From the NCBI RefSeq assembly GCF_027887165.1, contig NC_077229.1:205778753-205842752 (forward strand): 64,000 nucleotides of DNA. The letters are read 5' to 3'. The stretch comes from Monodelphis domestica (taxonomy: Eukaryota > Chordata > Mammalia > Didelphimorphia > Didelphidae). Positions 34,467 to 46,019 of the stretch are shown here, piece by piece. A program made the position numbers and the translations under genes. The first letter of the stretch is position 1; every line of letters begins with the position of its first letter. Under the pieces are notes generated by a model. The model saw only the letters and a list, made by a program, of their open reading frames with translations, searched no databases and was not told where the DNA came from.

Positions 34467-35598
34467 AGTAAAAATTATGTAAGGGATGTGTAAAACATAA
34501 TCCTAAAACATACAAAACAAATTATTTAACATGTCCCCTGACATGTTTACATTCAACATTACAGTACTATACAAAACAGAATCAGTGACAGTACACTCCA
34601 CTTTGATTATTATTGGTTAACACACAATAACAGACCAAAACCCCCCCCCAAAATAATTCAACTCAAAAAAATCCCAAGTGGCTGCCTAACACATGTGCCA
34701 GGGGGATTTAATAGTTAAATGTCCTTAAGAGGTCTGCCAGAGTCCCAGAATTCCATGGCACCCTCCTTTTGAATGTACCTACTGCTGAGAGTGAAATATG
34801 GAATCTTCCCAGTCTCCAACTGCCTATTTGGTTTTCTAACTGATTTTCCTATACAAAAGCCTAATTTTCCCAAGTTCTTACCTAGCTAGCTCAGCTAAAA
34901 CTGTTTTTTAAGGGGAATTTAAGGGAAGAGTTTAAGAATGGGAACACACACAAGTACATAAATAGTTTTATTAGCTAAAAGGGGTGGGGGTAGTAGGGGA
35001 TGATGGACCAACTGACTATTTCCCACCCAGATAGTTAACTCAATAAGGTTTCTACTCTAAGTTTAACCTAACTAAGCTAAAAGGTAAATAAAAGATAAAG
35101 TCCAAAAGGAGAGCCCAGATTCTCACAAACTTCCAGAGTCCTTGGTAGGGTCAGACTGAAGAATCCAGTTGTATGATCCTTACAATGATCCTGGAAAGGG
35201 AGATCACCCCCAAATTCACTTCTTTCCCCAGAGTGAATGAGGAGCTCAAACTCAACCTTTTTCTTGAGGATAATCCAAGGCAGGCAGCTTCAAAGATGAT
35301 TTATTCAGGAAGACTCTCAGACTCACAGACTCTGTGAATCCCATCTTCAGAGAGAGAGTTGTTAACTGCTCAACCACTTAGAGTCCTGACCCAGCCAGCT
35401 CTACAGAATCTTGGCCTGAGGGCTGTCAATCAACTTTTCAAATTCCCTAGCTACAGTAGGTATGGGCACATCTAGAATCTTGGTTAGGACCTGAGCCCTG
35501 AGCAAAGTAGTGTGAATGAGAGGAAAACAGAGAGAAAGAAAGGTGGCACAGTGACTGGAAGGGAGAAAAAGAGGGACTGCCTGCCCAAGAGTGTTAAG
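34467..35598 (-). mobile_element. Leader and possible 5' LTR of the retroviral body
   Basis: Upstream of gag on the minus strand. Contains two poly(A)-like signals in that orientation (GCTAATAAAAC near 34,965 and GAATAAATC near 35,300). Termini and primer-binding site were not fixed. It could instead be a solo LTR of an unrelated family. Confidence 0.35.
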
Positions 35599-35610
35599 AA
35601 CTAGTGGAGA

Positions 35611-35816
35611 GGGGGCAGCTGGGTAGCTCAGTGGATTGAGAGCCATGCCTAGAAATGGGAGATCCTAGGTTCAAATCTGGCCTCAGACACTTCCCAGCTG
35701 TGTGACCCTGGGCAAGTCACTTAACCCCACTGCCTATCCTTACCACTCTTCTGTCTTGGAACCAATACACAGTATTGATTCCAAGGTGGAAGCTAAGGGT
35801 TAAAAAAAACAACAAC
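35611..35816 (+). mobile_element. tRNA-headed SINE, well preserved
   Basis: Starts GGGGGCAGCTGGGTAGCTCA (A-box region 35,624-35,640). The B box GGTTCAAATC is at 35,668-35,677. The 3' half is GGAACCAATACACAGTATTG and the tail TTAAAAAAAAC. Flanked by 12-bp duplications AACTAGTGGAGA/AATTAGTGGAGA. Confidence 0.93.
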
Positions 35817-35829
35817 AATTAGTGGAGAC

Positions 35830-36225
35830 ACTAATATAAAGTCAATTTTTTTTTCAGGGCCATACATGCATTATCATGTAAAACACACTTCTGTATTGAG
35901 TATTGTTATAAGAGCACACTCATACAAAACCAATATCCAAAATAAAATTATAAATACACTGATGTGAAAGATAGTCTGCTTTGATCTGTATACATCCAAC
36001 TCTAATAGTTCTTTCTCTGGAGGTGTATACCATTCATTCCCTTTCATAAATGTTTCAGAATTGTCCCAGAATACTGCATTGCTGAGAGCAGCCAAGTTTT
36101 CATAGTTGATCATTGTATGATATTGCTGTTACTATGTATGATGTTCTCTCGGTTCTGCTTATTTCACTCCACATCAGTTTGTGTAAATCTTTCTAGCTTT
36201 TTCTGAAATCAATCAGGATAAAGTC
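35830..36225 (-). mobile_element. L1 3' end
   Basis: GTAAAACACACTTCTGTATTG, CAAAACCAATATCCAAAATAAAA and CTCCACATCAGTTTGTGTAAA are the antisense of a marsupial L1 3' region. The plus-strand equivalent is in the next element. Confidence 0.75.
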
Positions 36226-36227
36226 AA

Positions 36228-38290
36228 AATGTCAAGAAGTCAAAAGTAAAAAAAGTAAAAAAATTTAGCTAGAAATAAAAGGTGAAACCATAAACAAAGG
36301 AGAGGAACATGGAAAAGTTTACGTGTCAGATTTATGGATGAGGGAAGAATTTATGACCAAACAAGACATAGAGAATATAGAGAAAAATGAAATGAATAAT
36401 TTTGATCACATTAAATTTAAAAGGTTTTATACAAACTAAACCAATATAACCACGAGCAGAAGAGAAACAACAAATTTGGGGAGAACATTTTATATGAAGT
36501 GTCTCTGACAAAGGCCTCATTTCTCAAGTTTATAAAGAACTAAGTCAAATTTATAAGAATACAAAGGATTCCCTAATTGAAAGATGGTCAAAGGATAGGA
36601 AAAGGCAATTCTTTGAGGAAGAAATTTATACTATTGTTAAATATATATGGTTGTACTGAATATTAAATTGGTGGTTGCCAGGGATTTAACTTCTAAATCC
36701 CCAAATTTACTCAAGTAAATGGAATTATGGTAGTTTATTTTTACAATAGAGGGAAGATATTAAGGAATAGAGAAAAAGGAAGAGAGAGAGAGAGAGAGAC
36801 AGACAGAGAGAGACAGACAAAGAGAGAGAGAGAGAGAGAGCTTCCTCTGAACCAGTTAGAAATTCTAAGGCACCAGTCAGGGGAAAGGAATCTCAAGATG
36901 ATGGGCCTTTCTTATAGGTTCACACCTCTGGAAAAGGCAGGGAAGGAAGTCAGCCTTTATACTCACCATGGAGACCATTTAAAAGAAGAACAGTCTGAGG
37001 TCTCCTGTACAAGCTCCTCTAGGGGTCCAGTTCCACCACCAAGAGTCTTCACTCCAAGTCTGAGTGTCTGTCTTCAGGTCTCTCTTCAAGTGTCTCTCTT
37101 AACTCCAACTCTGAGTGACTCTCTTCACTCCAAGCCCAAGTGACTGTTCTATCCAGTCCAACTCCGAGTGACTGAAGATCTTTCAATTGATTGTTCTATT
37201 GTGTGCCTCTGTTTCCTCTATTTAAAGACCTTTTTCTCTTGTGTCACCTCCCCTAAATTTTACATCTACCAATCACAGCAGACACGCCTCTCCAGGACTG
37301 CCCACTCAATGTATGAAGTGGGTGTTCACACATTTTTTAGTTAGTTATACCTTTTGTGGTTAGTTAACACCTTTTTTGGTTAGTTCACCTTTTGTAGTTA
37401 GTTAACACTTTTTTGTAGTTAAAATGGGTACATCTACTTTAAATACTGAGTTAACACTTTGGGGATTAAAATCTAAAAATAGACAGAGGATTAAAATTTA
37501 ATCTTCCCAATAAAGGAAGAGCTAAGTACTTTCATTGTTACAATCAGGAGATAGCCAAATCTAATGTTCACACTATCATATGAAAAAAAATGCTCCAAAT
37601 CACTGTTAATTAGAGTAATACAAAATTAAAAAATCATCTGAGATATAACTTCATAACTATCATATTGGCTAATATGACCAAAAAGAAAAATGATAAATGT
37701 TGAAGGGGATGTGCGATAAAAGGGACACTAATACACTGGTGGCAGAACTGTGAACTGATACAACCATTCTGGAGAGCATGGCCATAAATGTATGCATGTC
37801 CTTTAAACCAGCAATACCACTCCTGGATCTGAATCCCAAAGAGATCAGAGATAAGGAGAAAGGACCTACTTGTCCCAAAAATATTTTTAGCAGCTTTTTT
37901 TTTATAGTGGCAAAGAAATGGAAACTCAGAGGATGTTCATCACTTAGGGAATGGCTAGCCTGAATATTGACTTAGAAAACAACACAACATTTTCTATGTT
38001 GTATTGAATTTTTATTTATTTGGTTAAGTATTTCCCAGTTACATTTTAATTTAGTTCTCTTGAACTCAGGTTCTGCTGGCTACTTGTAGACTTCCATATG
38101 ATATATGGTTATAATGGAATACTATTGTACCATAACAAATGATGAACAAATGAGTTCAGAAAAGCCTGAAAACTTATATGGACTGATGTAAAGTGAAATG
38201 AACAGAAGTAAGAGAAGAGTGTTTATAGTAATATTAAAAAAAATCAAATGAAAATGTCCATTAAGGAGGCCAGTGTCAATGGATCACAGA
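36228..38290 (+). mobile_element. L1 ORF2 3' part and UTR, split by an LTR
   Basis: Before the LTR a frame reads MREEFMTKQDIENIEKNEMN and FDHIKFKRFYTN (L1 ORF2). After it come GTLIHWWQNCELIQPFWRA and the C-terminal region, then 3' UTR words (CAGAAAAGCCTGAAAAC, AGTGAAATGAACAGAAG). Rejoining GGAAGAAATTTATACTAT with CATATGAAAAAAAATGCTCC across the LTR gives uninterrupted L1 text. An extra repeat fragment lies at about 37,985-38,085. Multiple stops. Confidence 0.85.
36635..37572 (-). mobile_element. Solo LTR copy 3 (family A) inside L1
   Basis: On the minus strand it begins TGTGAACATTAG and ends AAATATATTTAACA, flanked by exact 4-bp duplications CTAT (36,631-36,634 and 37,573-37,576), the size typical of gammaretroviral integration. 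A (GA)n tract is at 36,780-36,840. It looks complete at both ends and carries no genes of its own. Closest to copy 1. Confidence 0.92.
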
Positions 38291-38809
38291 GTACATGGGA
38301 GGGGGTCTTTTTACATGCTCTGTGATAAAAGTCATAGTAAGAAATAAAAAAAAATCACATTGTATAATTGTCAAATTAACTGAATTAAATCAGTTGAAAT
38401 ATACATATATACATATTCAAACACACACACACACACACACAAGAACCAGTGAATACTATATACCTATACTTCAGTGGTATCAAATTGAAATAGTATCAGG
38501 CTAAAATAGGATACATGTATGTCTTTCTAAAATTTTTTAAAATTTTATTTCTAACAAAATATGTTGTATAACAACTTTGTTTCCAATGGGTATGTCTCTA
38601 TGTTTTAGTGCATACATGTAACATATTATGTCTATATGCATGGATAGAGGTATTTATGTGTGTGTGCATATATATATATATAATATCTAAATATACATAA
38701 ACAAATACAGGATTGAACTTTTGATTCCCTTTATTTAAGAAACTTGGATAACAAAATTCCCTCTACATATACAGTTTAGTTCCTACTCTGAAATTTCTCT
38801 TTTTTTCCC
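38291..38809. repeat. AT-rich DNA with (CA)n and (TA)n runs
   Basis: (CA)n at 38,419-38,442 and a TA-rich run at 38,665-38,690. No exon or named repeat otherwise. Confidence 0.7.
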
Positions 38810-39475
38810 CAGCCCTTTGTTTAGTGTAATTTTGATAGCATTATAGTTTTAAAAGGATATATTTAATATTTCTGCTTTTTTGCATTTGCTTGTGAGACTT
38901 TTATGTCTTATTATATGATCAATTTTTGTGATGGTGCCATGTATTGCTGAGAAAAAAGGTATATTCCTTTCTATTCCCATTCAGTTTTCTCCAGAGGTCT
39001 ATCAAGTCAAACTTTCCTAAAATTCTATTCACCAGCTTAACTTCTTTCTTGTTTACTTTTTTATTTTATTTATCTTATTCTGAGAGGGGAAGGTTAACCC
39101 TCCACCCAATAGTAGGGTTTTATTGTCTATTTCCTCTTATAACTTGTATAGTTGCTCCTTTAGGAATTTGGATGCTACGCCTTTTGGTGTGTATATATTT
39201 CATCTTGATATTACTTCATCATCTATGGTTACTTTTATCAATATATAATTTCCTTCCTCATCCCTTTTAATTTGGTCAATTTTTACTTTTGCTTTGTCTG
39301 TGATCATAATTGCTACCCTGGCTTTTTTAACTTTAGGTGAAACACATTAGATTTTACTCCAGGCTTTTCCCTTTACTATACTTTGTATGTGTCTCCTTGC
39401 TTTAAATGAGTTTCTTGTAGATAACACAAGGTGGGATTCTGGTGCACATATATTTGAATGGCCTGTTTCTAACAT
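38810..39475 (-). mobile_element. Old L1 fragment
   Basis: TTATATGATCAATTTTTGTGATG, TTTTGCTTTGTCTGTGATC and TTAAATGAGTTTCTTGTAGA are antisense words typical of L1. Confidence 0.55.
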
Positions 39476-40514
39476 CTGAAAATAGAATCCTGGAATATAT
39501 AAGGGGGCCCAGGTCTTGGGGCTATAAGTGAAATTAGTGTTATAAGAATGACTGCCAAAGAGAGTTGAACAACAGGTCTGGTGAAAAGGACCTGGGAGCC
39601 TGACACAGCAGAGTTTTTCACCCAGTTCTCCCTCCAAATACACATAAATAACCATCAGCAACAAACCACATTAGTTAGCATGTGGTTAAAGCAGATGGGC
39701 TTTGGTCCCATCATCTCATATGTAAAGATTCAGCTCGTGATGCATTGGCCCTTCTAAAATTCTTCATAATATGATTCTCCCCTGATAAGAGAATGTTATG
39801 AGTTGTTTTGGAGAACAGGGCAATAATACAAATTTAAGAATTAAATTAAAATACGGACTGAATTAGGGTAGTCAGCAAATTAAAAAAAAAAAAAGATGAA
39901 CCTATCCAAAGGCAGGGACATTTCAGGGGATTTTATTTTTAGAAAATCTGGTAAGAAGATCCCCATTTTATTCTCTTAGGTGGAAAGTCAAACACATGAC
40001 TTTATAAGACAGATACTTAGGGCTTAATGAGAGCTCAAGTGGCACTGATGTTTGCAATTACTTAGCTTTGTTGCAGGGATCAGATAATAATTGATAATTC
40101 TTTCCTCCTCTAAGGTGGATTCAGTTTTGTTGCTTTGATCCAAGCAGTGGCTTGGTCTTTTGGAGTTTGAGGCTTCAAGCACTATTGGGAGAATTTTGTT
40201 TCCTTTTTTCTAAAGGGGAAGAACTCCCTTCTAGCTAGAATAATCTATATTTTGGTAGAGAATCAGTTAAAAAAAAAACTCAAGTTCTGGGATGTTAGTA
40301 TGTGTCTCTCTAGATTTGTTAGCTAAGTTTCTGTTCCTCCTAACTATAGGGATTTGAGACTACTTGAAAATAAAATTTAAAAAAATATGTCTTGTATTCA
40401 GCAAAATATAGATTGAATATTGACCTTAAGTGCGGAATTGTTTGGTTTGGTTTTTCCAGATGGGGTGGTGGGGTTTGTCAGATAGGCATCTACTCTGCAG
40501 TTTAGGAGGTGTCA
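39476..40514. other. Unassigned DNA
   Basis: No repeat or exon recognised. Confidence 0.4.
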
Positions 40515-40742
40515 TGAATAAAGTATGGGGTGAGGTCAGAAAGACTCACTCATCTTTCTGAGTCCAAATCTTATCTCAGACATGAGCTATGTGACCCTTA
40601 GATAAGTTACTAAACTCTGCCTCAGTTTTGTCATTTATAAATGAGCTGGAGAAGGGAATAGCAAACCACTCTAATATCTTTCCAAGAAAACTCCAAAAGA
40701 TGTCACAGAGTAAGAAGTAACTGAAAACAACTGAACAACAAT
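40515..40742 (+). mobile_element. Mar1-type CORE-SINE
   Basis: GAGGTCAGAAAGACTCACTC, ATGAGCTGGAGAAGGGAATAG and the CTGAACAACAATA end. Confidence 0.8.
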
Positions 40743-40759
40743 AACTGCAATTTAAATAT

Positions 40760-40860
40760 CTAATAAGTTACCTGAAAGATTAAATGATTAGCTTGGAATT
40801 AGACAGTCAAAGGCAGAGTTGAACTTGAACCCAGGTCTACTTCTCTGAGATCCATTGGAT
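40760..40860 (-). mobile_element. MIR-like fragment
   Basis: TTAAATGATTAGCTTGGAATTAG and TTGAACCCAGGTCTAC in antisense order. Confidence 0.5.
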
Positions 40861-41086
40861 CTTGGAACCCATGTTGTCTTTCAATGCAAACTACGATGAC
40901 AAGTTTGAGGGATATTTAAGTTGGTACATCTTCAATGAAGGGCAAGGCAGAGTAAATTCACATTATGAAAAAATGAACCTATTTAACTACAGAAATACCC
41001 TAACACAATATTATACTGTCCTCTCAACTACATGCCATTCACCTCTCTCATCACTCTTCTTAAGAGTACTGGGATGCTTGGTCTGG

Positions 41087-41098
41087 CCACCAGATGGC
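41087..41098 (+). promoter_or_regulatory. CTCF-like motif
   Basis: CCACCAGATGGC fits the CTCF core CCASYAGRKGGC at every position. It lies in repeat-free DNA (40,861-41,140), which adds some weight. Confidence 0.4.
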
Positions 41099-41242
41099 TC
41101 TCATCCTTTCCATGTTACACATTGAATCTAAAGTCACTGTCAAGATGGAGCAAAAATGGTGTTAAAATATAAATAAAAGAATTATAAAGGTTTCTTTTTT
41201 TTTTAAAGTAAAAGTTACCTTTTCATTGTGCCATCATTTTTT

Positions 41243-41430
41243 TTAAACCCTTACCTTCCATATTAGAATCAATACAGAGTACTTGTTCCAAGGCAGAAGA
41301 GTGGTAAGGGATAGGCCATGGGGGTTAAGTGACTTGCCCAGGGTCACACAGCTAGGAAGTGTCTGAGAACAGATCTGAAACTGTCTCTAGGCCTGGCTCT
41401 CAAGCCACTGAGCCACCCAGCTGCCTTTTG
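41243..41430 (-). mobile_element. tRNA-headed SINE
   Basis: AAACCCTTACCTTCCATATT to CACTGAGCCACCCAGCTGCC. Flanked by GTGCCATCATTTTT duplications (41,228-41,241 and 41,431-41,444). Confidence 0.92.
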
Positions 41431-41579
41431 GTGCCATCATTTTTCTAAGTCAACTATGACAATATAAACTCACAAATCATAGATTGTAGTCAACCATTCT
41501 TGTTCTCCAAGAAAACTTCATTAGTGGTTGCACCCAACTCTTTGTTGATTGGGGGAAGGAAAGGGAATAAGTATTTCTA

Positions 41580-41832
41580 TGGTACTTAATATGTGCCAGG
41601 CACTGTGTTAGGTACTTTTTTGCAAATATCACCTCATTTGATCCTTATCACAACCCTTTGAGATAGGTTTTTTATTACTCGTTTTTTCAGAAGAAAATAT
41701 TGAGGCAGAGATTGAGTCATTTGCTCCAAGTCATACAGTAAAAAAAATTCCGAAGCTAGATTTGAATTCAGGAAGATGAATCTTCTTGACTCCAGACTTG
41801 GCATTCTATCCACTGTGCCATCTAGCTGCCCT
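41580..41832 (-). mobile_element. MIR-type SINE, near full length
   Basis: TATGTGCCAGGCACTGTGTTAG, CTCATTTGATCCTTATCAC and a head ending CACTGTGCCATCTAGCTGCC. Confidence 0.8.
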
Positions 41833-41839
41833 CTCTGAA

Positions 41840-41995
41840 GCACCTCTAATAATATGGATTCACAAGGCCAGAGCCAGTCCTGGTCTAATAGGTAGCGAAG
41901 TAGCCTCAATGTAATGTAAAGTGGGTTCAAGCTCTGCATCTAACAAATTCTAGCGATGTTAACTCTAGACAAGTCACTTAACTCTTGGTGCCCCA
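41840..41995 (+). mobile_element. MIR-like SINE fragment
   Basis: AAAGTGGGTTCAAGCTCTGC B-box region and GACAAGTCACTTAACTC. Confidence 0.5.
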
Positions 41996-42237
41996 AAATG
42001 AAAATTCTCTGGAGACTTTTTCTTAATTCATAATTATTTATTAGATAAATTAAAAGAGTGGATCAGGGAAAGAAAAAGCCTCTTGCCACATGTGGCTGTT
42101 GGTCCCCTTACCAAATGCCTACTGAATTCTAGAACTATCTCCTTGGGCACTTTCTTACACTGAAATCTTTGCCAAAGAGGGAAATTTCCTTCCCCAAATC
42201 TCTTTGAAGCTATTTGTGCTGTCATTTTTCTGAGTGC

Positions 42238-42975
42238 TGTAAACCTTGAAATTTCTTAGACTTGTGAATGTTGGAAATTTCACCATTGGAAAGTTTCATA
42301 CTTGGAAAAAATTTCCTACTGATAGTAAGAACTCTATTGGAATGTGAACCCCCTTGGCATGGGAGGATCCTTCTCCTCCCTACTTGGGACTGCTTTAGGA
42401 CAGAAACCTTTTGCTGAACAATGTAAAGGGCTTTGACCTATGCTTAAGCATAGAACAGGAAGTTCTTTGAGTCATGATTGATTTTAGAATTGATACAATA
42501 GAGATACTTGGAATGACAGAACCAGGTCTTGGAACTTCCAATCTCCACCCTACTCAGGGTAACAGGATTTAGGAAGGGCTACAGCAAAAGGATCAAGATT
42601 TAATTATTTGAGAATATGACCTTCAACAGGCAAAGCCACAGACCTCTGGGTGGTCCTGGGTTAAGCTAGAGCCACCATTGGCACAGGGAAGACATGGACA
42701 GTGATTGGTAGATGTGAGAACTGAGGGGAGGGAACTTAGATGTTTTCCTTAAAGATAGCGGGGTCTGAGGACTAGGGGAGGCGAGAGGTTTTGCTCTGAG
42801 AGGTTGTGCTCTGAGAAGCTTGCTCTGAAGGAGGCTGGAGGTGGAGGCCCCTGAGACTGTTTCTCCATTTTGGTCATGTGAGTGATAGGGACTGATCTCT
42901 TTTCTTTGCCTCAGCTATCTAAGGGCTTGGGCCTTTTGGCCCAGCCTAAACAGAGGGGGTATTTAAGCCCTATTC

Positions 42976-43033
<58 letters not shown>

Positions 43034-43176
43034 CCTTTCTTCCTCCTGTTTGTAATTAAAAACTCCATAAAAGGTTGACTGCTGACTTGAGTTTTCATTT
43101 AGGAATTACATAGCTGAATTCCTTGGCGACCTTAAATTAATATATATCAGTCTTTTAAAGTGATTTCCTAGTCACA
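42238..43176 (+). mobile_element. Solo LTR copy 4 (family A)
   Basis: Starts TGTAAACCTTGAAATTTC and ends TTTCCTAGTCACA, flanked by exact GTGC duplications (42,234-42,237 and 43,177-43,180). Shared family words are GTGATTGGTAGATGTGAG and TCCATAAAAGG. A pure (CT)n tract sits at 42,979-43,030. It looks complete at both ends with no internal genes. Closest to copy 2. Confidence 0.92.
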
Positions 43177-43675
43177 GTGCCTCTGATTTGGCAGACTCTG
43201 ATCTTAGTTCAAACCAGAGGCTGGTCTTCCAGACACCAGGAGTCATGTGGGACAAGAGATGAACATCTTCTGGGTGTCAGAGAGCCAGAAGACCTCGGGT
43301 GTCCACCCAGAGTGCTCATGTGTCCCCCTCATCTTAAGTAGATAAATATCAGTTTTTGTTCTTAACTCAATCCAAGGGTACAATATGAAATGTTCCCCTT
43401 TAAGTTCCAAGGCTGATCTTAGGATATTAAGAAAGAAAAGGGGTTCAGGCTAGTGTTTAAATTCTTACACTATAATTTACAGAGCTTGACTATCAATTTA
43501 AGATAAACTATATATAAATATGCCATATTTTATTGAATATTTGAGCTAAGACAAGTTATAGAGTAATCGCTGATTTGTATTAGCAGAAAGAAAAGGAATT
43601 TCCCCAACACTAATTTCCTACACAATGAAATCATGAGTCTTCACAAAAATTTATTAATACATAATTCTTAGGACT
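43177..43675. other. Unassigned DNA
   Basis: No repeat recognised. CAGACACCAGGAGTC and TCCCCCTCATCTTAAG do not match a family known to me. Confidence 0.4.
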
Positions 43676-44100
43676 TAATGTAGTAGAAAGAATACACTGG
43701 ATGTAAGGTCATGAACCTAGAGTTCAAATCCTAGTCTTCCTACCTATTCCCTTATGACTTAGAACAAGTGATTCCAAGACCTCATTTTCCTCATCTGTTG
43801 ATTGAGGGACTAGAAGAGAGATTCCTCCTCTCTTTTGTGTGTATCATAGATCTCTTTGAACGTACAGCCAATTTTATGAACTCCTTTTCAGAATAATGTT
43901 TATTGCTTAGATTCATGTTATATTCATAGTTAGATGTTAGTGAAAATAAAGATGTGATTTTTTTTCCCATCCAAGGTTATGGATCCTCTAAAATCTATTC
44001 ATGGAATCCCAAGGGGTCTCTGAACCTCATTGAAGAAGCCCTAGACTAGATGTGGTCTAAAGTCTCTTTGCAGCTCTAAATCTTTTGATCTTAAGACCTC
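43676..44100 (+). mobile_element. MIR-like SINE split by another old repeat
   Basis: AGAAAGAATACACTGGATG to GTTGATTGAGGGACTAGAAG, resuming at about 44,036 with AGACTAGATGTGGTCTAAAG and GCAGCTCTAAATC. Confidence 0.55.
43832..44035 (+). mobile_element. Unassigned old repeat (type D)
   Basis: TTTTGTGTGTATCATAGATC, GAACTCCTTTTCAGAATAATG and TCATGGAATCCCAAGG. Related text occurs at 52,385-52,465. Probably a small DNA element, not named. Confidence 0.4.
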
Positions 44101-44489
44101 AGGGAAAACCACTGACTCTCAGTAGTGCTCTCTACCCTTCAGCTGCTTTCCCAATAAGGCAACAGTTTAAATTCGCCTATCTATGATATCTCTATTCTCC
44201 TTTCATCACCAAAAACACACACTGGGGATGCCTGACTGAGGTTATAGTACAGCCTGGAGTCATGGAATGGAGCAGAGCTGACTAGGTAGCTCCAGATCTG
44301 AATCCTTGACCTTGGTCCCATTAGTACCAAACTTTCTATCTAATTGGAGGAATTAACTGCATATTTATGAGATTAAATTAAATTGGGACAAAACATAAAA
44401 TATCTGACCTCTGATTCTTATAATCTTAGGTATCACAACTTGCCTTTGCTGCCATAGCAACATTTGTACATCTTAATTAAAAAATCAAT
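44101..44489. other. Unassigned DNA
   Basis: Nothing recognised. Confidence 0.4.
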
Positions 44490-44720
44490 ATTAAGTTTAC
44501 AAACAGTTTTGTTTTTAATTTCCTTTAAAAAAAATATGCAGGCCCAATATAAAGAAGGAATTGTTACCGCAGTGAATCAAGGCTGCTTGTAAAGTAAATT
44601 GTAACTATTTATTTTCTTTAAAAATGTGTGAGCTGTCTCTCTGCAGGGGGGACACACAAAAGGACTCTCTGAAGGTCTTTACCTTATTAGGGACATTCGA
44701 AGTGGTAGTCCAGGGATGAA
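44490..44720. promoter_or_regulatory. Candidate conserved non-coding element
   Basis: Repeat-free and not simple sequence (TTACCGCAGTGAATCAAGG, GCTGTCTCTCTGCAGG). Retains short motifs typical of enhancers. Inferred from texture only. Confidence 0.2.
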
Positions 44721-44729
44721 CTGAACAGT

Positions 44730-44850
44730 GCTCAGTATATTGGGAAAAAAAGGCCAAGCCTGGAGCTGGAACATGTGAGAGTCACTTATTTGCTTTGTGA
44801 TCCTGGTCAAATCATTAAATATTTCTGGGACTTAGTTTCCACATTTTAAA
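44730..44850 (+). mobile_element. MIR-like fragment
   Basis: TTGCTTTGTGATCCTGGTC and CTTAGTTTCCACATTTTAAAG. Confidence 0.4.
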
Positions 44851-44857
44851 GTTGAAG

Positions 44858-45625
44858 TGGGAGCAGCAAGTTGGCAAAGATGACAAAATATAGAAATAAT
44901 CAGTGGTGGAGGGCTGCTAAAAGAGAAGCACACTAATATGTTTTTGATTGAGTGGTAAATGAGTCCAGCCATGCTGGAAAATAATTTGGAATTATGCCAA
45001 AAAAGAGCAAAGGAAATGTCTAGACCCTTTGACCCAGAGATCCCACTGCTAAACATATATTCAAGATGGTCAAAGTCAGGGGAAAAAGTCCTATGTGCAC
45101 CCAAATATTGATAGTAACACTTTTTTTGGTAGTATTAAAGAATTTTAAACAAATTAGATGCCAATCTATTGAAGAATGGCTAAACTAATTCTGATACACA
45201 AACACAATGGAAGATTATTGTTCCATAAGAGGATGAATATAAATAATTTAATGAGGAAATCAAAATATGGACTTATATAGAAGGAAGTTGGCAGAACTAG
45301 GGAGATTATATATACAATGACTATAACCATGTAAACAGAAACAATAACAAAAAATCCATATATTTAAAATGACCAAGCTTAGCCTCAAAGAAGAGACAAA
45401 AAAAATGTACCCCCTTCCTTCCCTATAGGAGTGGGGATTATGGATGTAGATCCATATTTTATATATTGTCAGAGACTTAATATGTTGATTAGTTTTGCTG
45501 AATTCTTTCCCCTCTTATTTGCTGTTTCAAGGGAAGACTTATTAGGAAAGGGAGAAGGGGAGAGATTTATGTGGAAATGAAAGTGATATAAACCCCAAAG
45601 ATATTAATAATACTTTTTAAATGGG
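44858..45625 (+). mobile_element. L1 3' end
   Basis: A frame gives FDPEIPLLNIYSRW, the ORF2 C-terminal block, followed by 3' UTR words (AGAAGGAAGTTGGCAGAAC, CTTTCCCCTCTTATTTGCTG). More diverged than the L1 at 10 kb. Confidence 0.75.
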
Positions 45626-46015
45626 GGCGGGGGAATTAACTTATTTCTAAAGTGTCTCTAAAAGCCTATGAATAATTTGGCCAAAGATTTGTTGATGAGA
45701 CAAGAAGAGGAATTTTTTGTTAGGAAATCAAATAAGGGGGTGAGAAGGAATTCTTGTCTCTGGACTCTGACAGGTGTTAAATGTGGGAGGAGGGAAGTAT
45801 GAGGTGAGGACAGCCATGGATCAAAAAGCTGCTGGGAGAGCTCCCACATACCAGCCTGCAAAAAAATGCTGTCTGCTCTTTGATCTCTGGCTCCTCCCCA
45901 GGTTCCACTTCCCCCACACAAGTAGATACCCTGCTAACCCTAATGCTAGACTGTATTATCCTGTCCTTCCTACATCTGCCTTAAGATTCTCCCACGAATA
46001 GTTAATACAAGATTT
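45626..46015. other. Unassigned DNA
   Basis: Two overlapping chance frames only; no repeat recognised. Confidence 0.4.
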
Positions 46016-46019
46016 ATGT

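Noticed and set aside
35611-35816. tRNA gene suggested by A and B boxes
   Set aside because: The boxes belong to the head of a SINE with target-site duplications; the cloverleaf is not complete.
35830-38290. Twin-priming inversion of a single L1
   Set aside because: The minus-strand part contains the same 3' region that appears again at 38.1 kb on the plus strand, so two insertions are more likely.
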